In this document: positions 1 through 6,536 of the stretch, piece after piece
How the letters are laid out: each line of letters starts with the position of its first letter
Position numbering within the stretch: position 1 is the stretch's first letter
Assembly (NCBI GenBank): GCA_947177885.1
Contig: CAMWWF010000032.1
Location: forward strand, 1-14,418
Length of the DNA: 14,418 bases
Origin: an uncultured Lachnospiraceae bacterium
GTDB taxonomy: Bacteria > Bacillota_A > Clostridia > Lachnospirales > Lachnospiraceae
Direction of reading: 5' to 3'
The notes under the pieces: generated by a model
Told to the model about the DNA's origin: nothing
Databases searched by the model: none
What the model saw: only the letters and a program-made list of their open reading frames with translations
Program-made: the position numbers and the translations under genes

Positions 1-60
1 TTCCAGTTCCAGTTCCAGTTCCAGTTCCAGTTCCAGTTCCAGTTCCAGTTCCAGTTCCAG
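1..60. repeat. (TTCCAG)10 hexanucleotide tandem repeat at the window edge
   Basis: The first 60 bases are ten perfect copies of TTCCAG with no interruption. On the minus strand this lies in frame within the permease gene and reads ACT GGA repeated, so it encodes Thr-Gly dipeptides. The unit is a multiple of three, so changes in copy number would alter protein length but not frame. The full length cannot be seen because the window starts inside the array. Slipped-strand variation and assembly collapse or expansion are both possible. Confidence 0.95.
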
Positions 61-2668
61 TGGGATTCTCCACAATATCCTTCATTTTGTCAAGTGTTTC
101 CGCCGAAATATCCTCAGAAAAAAGAACATTCAGATCATAAGTCTGTATCTCTTCAAACTGCTGTACGGCAACATCCGCGATAGAGTCCTTGATTCCAAAA
201 CCGGTCACCAGAAGCGCCGTACATCCGCTGATCCCCATTACCATCATGATCAGACGCTTCCGATACCGGAAGATATTACGTATGGACACCTTTCTCAAAA
301 ATCCCAGACGTTTCCAGATAAATGTCATATACTCCAGAAATACTCTCTTTCCCGCTTTCGGCGCTTTCGGCCTCATCAGCTGCGCCGCCACCTCCTTAAG
401 TTCCATGCGGCAGGACAGCCAGGTAGTTCCCATGGAACAGAGAATTGACACGATAAGAGAAATGGCCGCAAGCCCCCAGTCGAATACATAAACCAGGGGA
501 TCCACACGATACATGATCCCATAAGCCGTCCATATGACTCTGGGAAAAAGCCAGGTACCTACCGCATATCCGATAATACAGCCGATCACTGCGGCCGCAC
601 CGGAATAGAACATGTACTTGGACATAATGACTCGCTCACTGTAACCTAGCGCTTTGAGCACACCAATCTGAGTCCTCTGCTCCTCAACCATGCGATTCAT
701 GGTAGTGATACATACCAGCGCCGCCACCAGGAAAAAGAACACAGGAAAGATATTGGCTATTCCTTCCACAATGGAGGAATCGTTTTCGAAGCATACATAG
801 CCCACATTGGTATCACGCCCCAACAGGTAGCTGTCAGGTGACTCCAGATCCGCCAGCTCCTGTTCCGCGTCATCCAGCTTTTGCTGTGCATCCGCAATCT
901 TCTCATCGAATTCCGCCACACCCTCTTCATATTCCCTCAGACCATCTTCATATTCCGCCAGACCGTCCTCGTACTCTTTCCGTCCGTCCTCCAGCTCCTG
1001 CTCCTTTTCCGCAATCGTCCGCTGTGCCTCCTGAAGCTCCTTTTCGGCATCTGCAAGCTGCTTCTTTCCATCCGCGAGCTGAGCTCTGGCATCCGCAAGC
1101 GCCGCCCGGCCCTCATTTACCTCCTCCTGGCCCTCCGCAAGCTGCTCACGGCCGCTATCCAATTCCTGCCATCCGACCCTGATCTGTTCCTCCGCCTTCA
1201 AAAGCTCCTGCTCATAGACCGCAATCGTAGCCCGGCCCTCCGCAATGGCTGCTTTGCCTGCGTCGATCTCCTGCCGTTTCTGTGCAAGCTGCGCACGTCC
1301 CGCCTCAAGCTGCCCTTCTCCGGCCTCAAGCTGCTCTTTAGCATATTGTATCTGAGCCGCCAGCTCCTCAGGAATATTTTCTCCGTACAGATCGGCTAAT
1401 GCCTTCTCCTGTGCCTCAAGCTCCTGCCTCTGCTGTGAAAGCTGATCTTCCTGAACCTGCAGAGCTCTTTCCGCCTCATCCAGCGCCTTCTCCCCGGCCG
1501 TCACTTCCGCATCTTTCTCGTCAAGAACCCCTTTCTGCTCTCCAAGCTGTATCCTTCCCTCTGCAAGCTCCTTCTCGGCCTGCTCCAACCGTTCCCTGGC
1601 GGATTCCAATTCCGCGAAACCTTCTTTTAATGCATTCTCTCCCTTTTCCAGCTGCCACTCATTATCTGCGATCTCCTGCTCACCCTCAGCAAGCTCTCCG
1701 GACTTGTCTGCCAAAGTTCTCCGGGCGTCCGCAAGCTCCTCCCGGGCATCCGCAAGCTGCCTCTCTCCATCCGCAAGCTGCTCCCCTGCATCCGCAAGCT
1801 CCGTCCATGCATCCGCAAGTTCAGCTTCGGCGTCCATAAGCTCCCGCTCTGCATCCGCCTTTTCCATATCAAATTCCGCCCTGGCCTCGGCAAGCTCTTC
1901 CTCCGCATTCTCCAGAACCCTCCGATATCGCATATCAGCCGCTTCCGAAGCAAGATTTTCCCAGACAGCCTCCTTCTCATCCATAAAATCCCGGTATTCA
2001 TCGCTGTACAGGGGAAAGGCTTCCGTAAATTTGACAAAAATTTCCGTATAATAATCCACATCGAACCCGTCATAGGGCAGATAGATAAAACCGCTCACCT
2101 TTCCCGTTCCCAGTGAAGTATTTCCTCTTTCATACTGTATATAAAAGGGAGACTGGACAATCCCCACAATGGTGTATTCCCTGCGGGTAAAATGTTCCAG
2201 ATCTTCCTCCTCATTATTTTCAGACAGGGTCAACACTTCTCCGATATGAGCCTCTGTGAAAATATTGGCATCCACCACACACTCGTCTGCGCTCTCGGGC
2301 ATCCGCCCCTTTAAGACCACCGGACGGTTCAATTCCTCCGTAATACTGTGGACCTTCGCCACACTCTCATTACCCGCTCCATCCTGATAAATAATATCAA
2401 AGGAGACGGCACCTTCCGCTCCCCACACCCCCGACTGCTGCCGCAGATATTCTACTTCCTCCTGTTCAAAGCCCAGGGTGGACAGCAATCTGTAATCATA
2501 AAATCCCTGCTCTTCAAGGTAATCGCCTGTGGTTTCCACCATGGCGTCTCTCGTCACCTTAAGCCCGGCAAAAAATCCCACTCCCAGCGCCACTATTGCC
2601 AGAATAGCCATAAACCGGCCGAAGCTCTCTTTTATTTCCCGAAATGTCGATTTCCAAATCGTTTTCAT
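1..2668 (-). CDS. FtsX-type ABC transporter permease with long coiled-coil insertion, partial (C-terminus missing)
   Basis: This is a large membrane permease of the FtsX/MacB superfamily and presumably works with the ATPase encoded just upstream. The reading frame is open from the ATG at 2668 to the window edge, giving 889 visible residues. The start MKTIWKSTFREIKESFGRF is a typical cytoplasmic lead-in. A first membrane segment follows at about residues 18-37, then an extracellular domain. Residues of about 235-610 are an Ala/Glu/Leu/Gln/Asp-rich coiled coil with recurring ELADA, QLADG and ELAEG units. Three more membrane segments lie at about 635-745 and include the family-typical QIGVLKALGYSERVI turn. 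A second permease half begins near residue 800 (SIRNIFRYRKRLIMMVMGISG). The visible end is a (Thr-Gly)10 run from residue 870. The gene starts 6 bases after the ATPase stop with only a weak ribosome site, which suggests translational coupling. The substrate is unknown; the family includes lipid, peptide and lipoprotein exporters. The assignment is firm and the exact function open. Confidence 0.93.
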   Translation of the reverse strand, partial: MKTIWKSTFREIKESFGRFMAILAIVALGVGFFAGLKVTRDAMVETTGDYLEEQGFYDYRLLSTLGFEQEEVEYLRQQSGVWGAEGAVSFDIIYQDGAGNESVAKVHSITEELNRPVVLKGRMPESADECVVDANIFTEAHIGEVLTLSENNEEEDLEHFTRREYTIVGIVQSPFYIQYERGNTSLGTGKVSGFIYLPYDGFDVDYYTEIFVKFTEAFPLYSDEYRDFMDEKEAVWENLASEAADMRYRRVLENAEEELAEARAEFDMEKADAERELMDAEAELADAWTELADAGEQLADGERQLADAREELADARRTLADKSGELAEGEQEIADNEWQLEKGENALKEGFAELESARERLEQAEKELAEGRIQLGEQKGVLDEKDAEVTAGEKALDEAERALQVQEDQLSQQRQELEAQEKALADLYGENIPEELAAQIQYAKEQLEAGEGQLEAGRAQLAQKRQEIDAGKAAIAEGRATIAVYEQELLKAEEQIRVGWQELDSGREQLAEGQEEVNEGRAALADARAQLADGKKQLADAEKELQEAQRTIAEKEQELEDGRKEYEDGLAEYEDGLREYEEGVAEFDEKIADAQQKLDDAEQELADLESPDSYLLGRDTNVGYVCFENDSSIVEGIANIFPVFFFLVAALVCITTMNRMVEEQRTQIGVLKALGYSERVIMSKYMFYSGAAAVIGCIIGYAVGTWLFPRVIWTAYGIMYRVDPLVYVFDWGLAAISLIVSILCSMGTTWLSCRMELKEVAAQLMRPKAPKAGKRVFLEYMTFIWKRLGFLRKVSIRNIFRYRKRLIMMVMGISGCTALLVTGFGIKDSIADVAVQQFEEIQTYDLNVLFSEDISAETLDKMKDIVENPTGTGTGTGTGTGTGTGTGTG

Positions 2669-2674
2669 ATCACA

Positions 2675-3379
2675 CTACCATTCAATATCTTCTATATCCA
2701 CAATCCTGCCATTTTTCACCATGCCGACAACAGTACCGCTCTTTACCGTGATGATCCTGTCCGCCATGGCTGTCAGTGCCTGATTATGTGTGATGACCAC
2801 CACTGTCCTGCCTTTCTGTCTGCAGGTATCCTGCAGCAGTTTCAGCACCGCCTTTCCGGTATTATAGTCAAGAGCTCCTGTGGGTTCATCGCAGAGCAGC
2901 AGCTTGGGATTCTTCGCCAAAGCCCTGGCAATGGCTACTCTCTGCTGCTCTCCGCCGGAAAGCTGGGCGGGGAAATTATTCGTTCGAGCTTCCAGCCCCA
3001 CCTCCCGGAGCACCTGTGCCGCATTCAGAGGTTCCCTGCAGATCTGTGCCGCCAGCTCCACATTCTCAATGGCTGTCAGATTCTGTACCAGATTATAGAA
3101 TTGAAATACAAATCCGATATCATAACGGCGGTAATCCGTAAGCTGCTTTTTATTGTATGCAGAGACTTCCTGTCCGTCCAGTATGCCACGCCCGCCGGTA
3201 AGGCTGTCCATTCCGCCCAGGATATTCAATATAGTAGTCTTACCGGCACCGGATGCTCCCACGATGACACAGAACTCTCCCCGTTCAATCTCAAAATTCA
3301 CATCATGCAAGGCCGTGATCTCCACTTCACCCGTCTGATATACCTTCTTCACATTCTCAAAAGTCACAAATGCACTCAT
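2675..3379 (-). CDS. ABC transporter ATP-binding protein (LolD/MacB type)
   Basis: This 234-residue cytoplasmic ATPase powers an FtsX-type exporter, almost certainly the permease encoded 6 bases downstream. All nucleotide-binding motifs are intact: Walker [10 protein letters not shown] at 41-49, Q-loop near 93 (VFQFYNL), the signature [15 protein letters not shown] starting at 140, Walker [13 protein letters not shown] ending near 171, and the switch His at 198 (VITHN). The EPTGALD form and the short length are characteristic of the LolD/MacB/FtsE group rather than of sugar importers. The ATG at 3379 is preceded by ACAGGGATCAG, a moderate ribosome site. The 125 bases separating it from apbE hold no convincing terminator or promoter, so it may be co-transcribed with the genes upstream. 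Substrate unknown. Confidence 0.95.
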   Translation of the reverse strand: MSAFVTFENVKKVYQTGEVEITALHDVNFEIERGEFCVIVGASGAGKTTILNILGGMDSLTGGRGILDGQEVSAYNKKQLTDYRRYDIGFVFQFYNLVQNLTAIENVELAAQICREPLNAAQVLREVGLEARTNNFPAQLSGGEQQRVAIARALAKNPKLLLCDEPTGALDYNTGKAVLKLLQDTCRQKGRTVVVITHNQALTAMADRIITVKSGTVVGMVKNGRIVDIEDIEW

Positions 3380-3504
3380 TCTGATCCCTGTCGCCTTTCC
3401 GTTTTATCGATAAGTCTCTATCCGTACACGTGGTCCGCAGCACACCATTTCATGAATTTCCGGGGAAGTAACCGTACCCGCTGCTTTTATAGTAAGTATA
3501 CCAT

Positions 3505-4575
3505 CTATTCCCCTATCACATTCACTACCATATCCCTGTATTCGCCTTGCAGAGTAAATCTGCCTCCTATCCCCTCTGTCACATAAATATTCCCATCCTC
3601 CATGACCAGGATCATATCAAAGTCCTTATGCTGCCGCCAATGATCCTCCGCACCCTCCAGACCCATTACAAAGAGAGAAGTGGACAGGGCATCGCACAGT
3701 TTTCCCTCACCGGCTATGACCGACACCGAGGCCAATCCGTTATCCACAGGATATCCTGTGGCGGGGTCAATGATATGGCCGTACCTTTTACCGTCTTCCC
3801 CGATAAAAAAGCGCTCATAGCTTCCGGAAGTGACCACCGCCTCGTCCGCCACCTGAATAACTCCCATCACCCCGCCCGAGAAGGGATCCTTCACCCCCAC
3901 ACGCCAACTGCTGCCATCGGGCTTTGTGCCGACAGCCTGAATATTTCCGCCGATATCCAGCAGCGCAGATGTGATCCCGCTCTCCTTTAACACCTGTGCC
4001 GCCTCATCCCCTGCGTAACCCTTTCCCACAGCTCCCAGATCCAGCATGCTCCCTGTGTCCAGAAAGATATTTCCATTATCCTGCCGCACTCTGCCGTGGC
4101 CGACACTTTCTAAAAGATCCTCGATCTCCTTTTCGGAAGGTATCCTGTTTTCGCCTGTGGTAAATCCCCATGCTCTCAGAATCGGGTAGATTGTGGGCTC
4201 CAGAGCACCCTCTGTCCTCTCTGCCATATCCAGTGCAAATGAAACCAGTTCCTTCGTCTCCTTCTGCACTGACACCGGCTGTCCGCCGCTGTGATTGACC
4301 GCATAGATATCGCTGTCCGCATCTGTGACAGACCACATACCTTCCAATTCCGTAATTCTGTTCTCTGCCTGTGCAAGCGCCTTTTCCGCATTTGCACCGT
4401 ATACGGTAAAAGTCATATAGGTATCCATTGCGAAAAAGGAATCCGAGCATACCTCCCCGCCGCCCGACAGACCGGAGCAGGCGGTCAGACGCAAAACCAC
4501 AATGACTGCGGACAGAAAAAGGAATGGCTTCCTTATCCTTTTCCCTGCCGATTTTAAGATTCTCTTCCATTTCAT
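3505..4575 (-). CDS. apbE: ApbE family FAD:protein FMN transferase, lipoprotein
   Basis: ApbE enzymes use FAD to attach FMN covalently to a Thr or Ser of secreted or membrane redox proteins; they are Mg-dependent and act outside the membrane. The ATG at 4575 is preferred because AGGGAG lies 9 bases before it and the product then opens with a signal peptide, MKWKRILKSAGKRIRKPFLF, ending in the lipobox LTAC (Cys33). An in-frame ATG at 4617 would put 14 hydrophilic residues ahead of this and has a poorer ribosome site. Length is 356 residues, normal for the family. Family motifs in order are AMDTYMTF, DLGAVGKGYA (about 179), LLDIGGNI (about 205), TSGSYERF (about 249), HIIDPATGYP (267-276) and DALSTSLFVMG (295-305), the last holding the metal-binding Asp. 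No FMN-binding acceptor protein is encoded nearby, so its target must lie elsewhere or be one of the unusual neighbours. Confidence 0.95.
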   Translation of the reverse strand: MKWKRILKSAGKRIRKPFLFLSAVIVVLRLTACSGLSGGGEVCSDSFFAMDTYMTFTVYGANAEKALAQAENRITELEGMWSVTDADSDIYAVNHSGGQPVSVQKETKELVSFALDMAERTEGALEPTIYPILRAWGFTTGENRIPSEKEIEDLLESVGHGRVRQDNGNIFLDTGSMLDLGAVGKGYAGDEAAQVLKESGITSALLDIGGNIQAVGTKPDGSSWRVGVKDPFSGGVMGVIQVADEAVVTSGSYERFFIGEDGKRYGHIIDPATGYPVDNGLASVSVIAGEGKLCDALSTSLFVMGLEGAEDHWRQHKDFDMILVMEDGNIYVTEGIGGRFTLQGEYRDMVVNVIGE

Positions 4576-4637
4576 CTTGTATGTCTCCCTGTATTCCCAC
4601 GTTTGCGTTCGCGGCATTGTCTCTCTTATTTACCAAA

Positions 4638-4736
4638 TTACCCGCATTCTTCCAAAATCGCAAGATCATTCCCGATCCGTCCATAGGCAGCCTCTTTTAC
4701 AATATTCTGCAGTTTTCGCATTTCTTCCTCTGACAT
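4638..4736 (-). CDS. Possible 32-residue small protein between the membrane-protein locus and apbE
   Basis: This short open frame starts with ATG at 4736, 11 bases after GGGAGG, and ends at TAA 4640-4638. The peptide begins MSEEEMRKLQNIVKEAAYG and ends NDLAILEECG. It is acidic at the start and has an amphipathic helical character, with no signal peptide or membrane segment. It is on the same strand and in the same run as its neighbours, with 21 bases to the gene before it. No family is recognised. The ribosome site and the sensible composition support it, but at this length a chance frame is possible. An overlapping frame from the ATG inside TGATGCAGGG reads a less protein-like sequence. Confidence 0.4.
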   Translation of the reverse strand: MSEEEMRKLQNIVKEAAYGRIGNDLAILEECG

Positions 4737-4757
4737 CTGAGGAAATTCCTCCCTGCA

Positions 4758-5245
4758 TCACATCGACTCCAGCTGTTGCCTGCGCCAAAGCCTCCGGTAA
4801 TCCAACAGCACCGGCGCAAATAGTATTCCACACAGAAAACAGGTACCCAGTACAAGGTAGCCTTCTCTATATCTCTCCAGATCAAAAGGTTTGAATACCC
4901 TTCCTCCGATTTCTTTTCTGTCCTGCTTTGTCCGCTCTCCTCCCATTCTCTGAATCGGATCGTGCTCCTGTAATTATTTCCTCTGCCGTCCGTACCTTCC
5001 GCAATGGGATTCCTTTCCGCTGCCTGTAATCTTTCGGAATGTCCTGACTGCCTCACCCTCCGCCTGACAGACAAGGTCATAAAAAAATACAGGACGGAAC
5101 AACACGATCGCCAGCGAGAGAAAAAATATCAGGAACACACTGATTCCTGCATGGATCCCCTGAATCTTAGGGAACCCAAACTTTTTTCTCCGCGACAGAT
5201 TGTCTTTTCTCCGGCCCGTATTTTCATCCCGTCTTCCATGATCAT
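4758..5245 (-). pseudogene. Probable disrupted two-segment membrane protein gene (in-frame stop, no proper start)
   Basis: One frame stays coherent from 5243 to 4758 except for a single TAA at 4976-4974. The first part reads RRKKFGFPKIQGIHAG, then a hydrophobic segment SVFLIFFLSLAIVLFRPVFF, then a polar stretch to the TAA. The second part, from ATG 4946, is 62 residues with KPFDLERYREGYLVLG and a second hydrophobic segment CFLCGILFAPVLLDYRRLW. Together they look like a protein with two membrane spans and a charged loop. The first part has no ATG, GTG or TTG in frame upstream. The nearby ATGs at 5245 and 5239 overlap the PepSY stop codon but are in another frame that closes after about 36 codons. 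A frame change near the A6 run would be needed to join them. It could instead be two small proteins with an unusual first start, or carry sequence errors. No family recognised. Confidence 0.5.
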
Positions 5246-6201
5246 CTTCTTATGAACGGCTCTTCCTCCCAGCTCAGAATTTGTCCGCTGCTTCCGTCAA
5301 TCTCAAATTCATACTCCATACCATCATAGATTATTTTACCCTCATACTCTGTCCTTCCGTCATCACGATCCGTTTTAAACTCCACAATATCTCCGACAGC
5401 TGCTCCCGGAACCTTTGCAAGAGCCAGTTCCTTTGCTTCATCCGCCGTAACGCTTCCATCCGCAGCCTGGGGCAGTGTGTAGTGTTCCGCATCATAATCA
5501 AAGCTCACTATCTCTCCGCTGTATGCATCTATCTCATAATCAAACTCTCTGTGATCCTCCGAGTAAAATTCCAACTCATACACCGAACGTCCATCCTCAT
5601 AGTCCAGCTTATCTTCCACAAAAACCACCTGATCGGCGACCAGTTGTGCATGCGCAAGGGCTTTTTCCTTCGCTTCCTCAAGAGTGATCATCTCCTTTGC
5701 CGCACCGGCACTGCTACCAGCCGAAGAAGCTGACGCGTGCTGGTTCCCCGTATGATCTTCCGAGTGATACCCTGGGCCGTCCGTCTGCAGCGGCTGCCCC
5801 GCTCCTGACTGCTCCGACTGCCCTTCGCCCGGCTGTACCGTCTGACCCTGGCCTGACTGCGCTGTCTGCCCTGAGGACACCTGACCGGCATTCCCGTTAT
5901 TTTCCAGGCCGCTCTCCTCCACACCGGTAATATTTTCTGCTACGATCACACCGCTAAATGCATTTATTTTATACTGATAGTTCTGTCCCGGCACCGTGAC
6001 ATCCACCTGATAACATTCCTGTCCATTGTGGCTGACCAGATTTGTGCTGACGGACTCCGTCTCAACCTCTGTAACACCGCAGGCATTCAGCGCCAACTGC
6101 CTGGCCTGATCCGCCCCGATATAAGACGCTTCGCTCTGCCGCCCTCCACAGCCTGTGAACAACAGCATAATAATAATACATAAAACAAAATTTCTTTTCA
6201 T
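5242..6201 (-). CDS. Secreted lipoprotein with three PepSY domains
   Basis: This 319-residue protein is predicted to be lipid-anchored on the outer face of the membrane. The ATG at 6201 is chosen because AAGGAGG lies 6 bases before it; an upstream in-frame ATG at 6222 would cover that ribosome site. The signal peptide MKRNFVLCIIIMLLFTGC ends at a lipobox with Cys18. Three PepSY units follow, at about 28-90, 171-237 and 251-314. Each has the pattern of an EA(K/R)xxAL-type helix, then strands, then a closing YEI(D/N)A(Y/F)SGEI-type turn: QYKINAFSGVIV, DYEIDAYSGEIV and EFEIDGSSGQIL. Between the first and second is a 75-residue Gly/Gln/Ser linker with repeated GQ units. PepSY domains were first described as propeptide-type protease-inhibitory modules and are common in Gram-positive envelope proteins, but their role here is not shown. 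It is the first gene of the minus-strand run leading to apbE and the ABC exporter. Confidence 0.9.
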   Translation of the reverse strand: MKRNFVLCIIIMLLFTGCGGRQSEASYIGADQARQLALNACGVTEVETESVSTNLVSHNGQECYQVDVTVPGQNYQYKINAFSGVIVAENITGVEESGLENNGNAGQVSSGQTAQSGQGQTVQPGEGQSEQSGAGQPLQTDGPGYHSEDHTGNQHASASSAGSSAGAAKEMITLEEAKEKALAHAQLVADQVVFVEDKLDYEDGRSVYELEFYSEDHREFDYEIDAYSGEIVSFDYDAEHYTLPQAADGSVTADEAKELALAKVPGAAVGDIVEFKTDRDDGRTEYEGKIIYDGMEYEFEIDGSSGQILSWEEEPFIRR

Positions 6202-6398
6202 ATACTGCCTCCTTCTGATCATTTATTCAAAAAAGTCTTACAGTCTCCTTAAATCCAATTATTTCCTGCTCCGTAAAAAAAGGGAAACCTGCCTTCTCAT
6301 GGACTTAATTAACACAGTAAAGGAGGTTGTCTTTTTCCACGCAAATTCCTTGTATGCCAGTTTCGACGCTCCTTTATTTCTGCATGTTGTAGCACAAT

Positions 6399-6426
6399 AC
6401 TATACCTTGTAAAACTTTTTTGTCAA
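6399..6426 (-). promoter_or_regulatory. Promoter for the PepSY-apbE-ABC gene run
   Basis: On the minus strand TTGACA (6426-6421, perfect -35) is followed after 16 bases by TATAGT (6404-6399, 5 of 6 matches to -10). Transcription would begin near 6392 and leave an untranslated leader of about 190 bases before the PepSY start at 6201. The 335-base gap 6202-6536 holds this promoter, its leader and the MATE promoter; no gene is seen in it. Confidence 0.65.
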
Positions 6427-6444
6427 TATGTTTTTGTTTTATTA

Positions 6445-6473
6445 TGGCAGTAAAGGAAAAAATGTGATATGCT
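6445..6473 (+). promoter_or_regulatory. Possible extended -10 promoter for the MATE gene
   Basis: TATGCT at 6468-6473 is preceded by TG plus one base (TGATATGCT), the extended -10 form. The matching -35 position, TGGCAG at 6445-6450, is poor. The site sits about 64 bases before the MATE start and back to back with the PepSY promoter. Confidence 0.4.
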
Positions 6474-6498
6474 AAATCCACTACTGATAAAGGACTAC

Positions 6499-6520
6499 CG
6501 ACGAATCCATATATTCGTTG
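6499..6520 (+). promoter_or_regulatory. Small inverted repeat just before the MATE ribosome site
   Basis: CGACGAAT and ATTCGTTG pair over 8 positions (one G-T) around a 6-base loop, CCATAT. The hairpin ends 4 bases before the ribosome site AGGAA. It could be an operator for a regulator of the pump or an mRNA hairpin near the ribosome site. It is short and AT-rich, so chance remains possible. Confidence 0.35.
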
Positions 6521-6536
6521 AAGACAGGAAACAGAG

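Noticed and set aside
1..60. CRISPR array
   Set aside because: The repeats are 6 bases, perfectly adjacent and without spacers, and lie in a coding frame.
881..2051. Several long plus-strand open frames (881-1399, 1399-1839, 1704-2051)
   Set aside because: They lie opposite the coiled-coil part of the permease. Their Pro/His-, Ser- or Leu-rich repetitive products are what the complement of repeated GAG/GCC/CTG codons gives, and they lack ribosome sites.
3380..3504. Separate promoter for the ATPase-permease pair (TATACT/TACTATAAAA near the apbE stop)
   Set aside because: Suitable -10-like bases are present but no -35 at proper spacing was found, so it was not listed.
2348..3586. 412-codon plus-strand open frame
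   Set aside because: It runs antisense across the intact ATPase, the 5' end of the permease and the 3' end of apbE; its product has no recognisable domain.
4697..5080. 127-codon minus-strand frame overlapping the small membrane-protein locus
   Set aside because: Its product is rich in Arg/Glu with no membrane segment, while the overlapping frame carries two clear hydrophobic segments; no good ribosome site at 5080.
5180..5200. Programmed -1 frameshift at the A6 run (AAAAAAG)
   Set aside because: The heptamer is not in the phase required for classical -1 slippage relative to the frame opened by the ATGs at 5245/5239, and no downstream stimulatory structure was seen; mutation is simpler.
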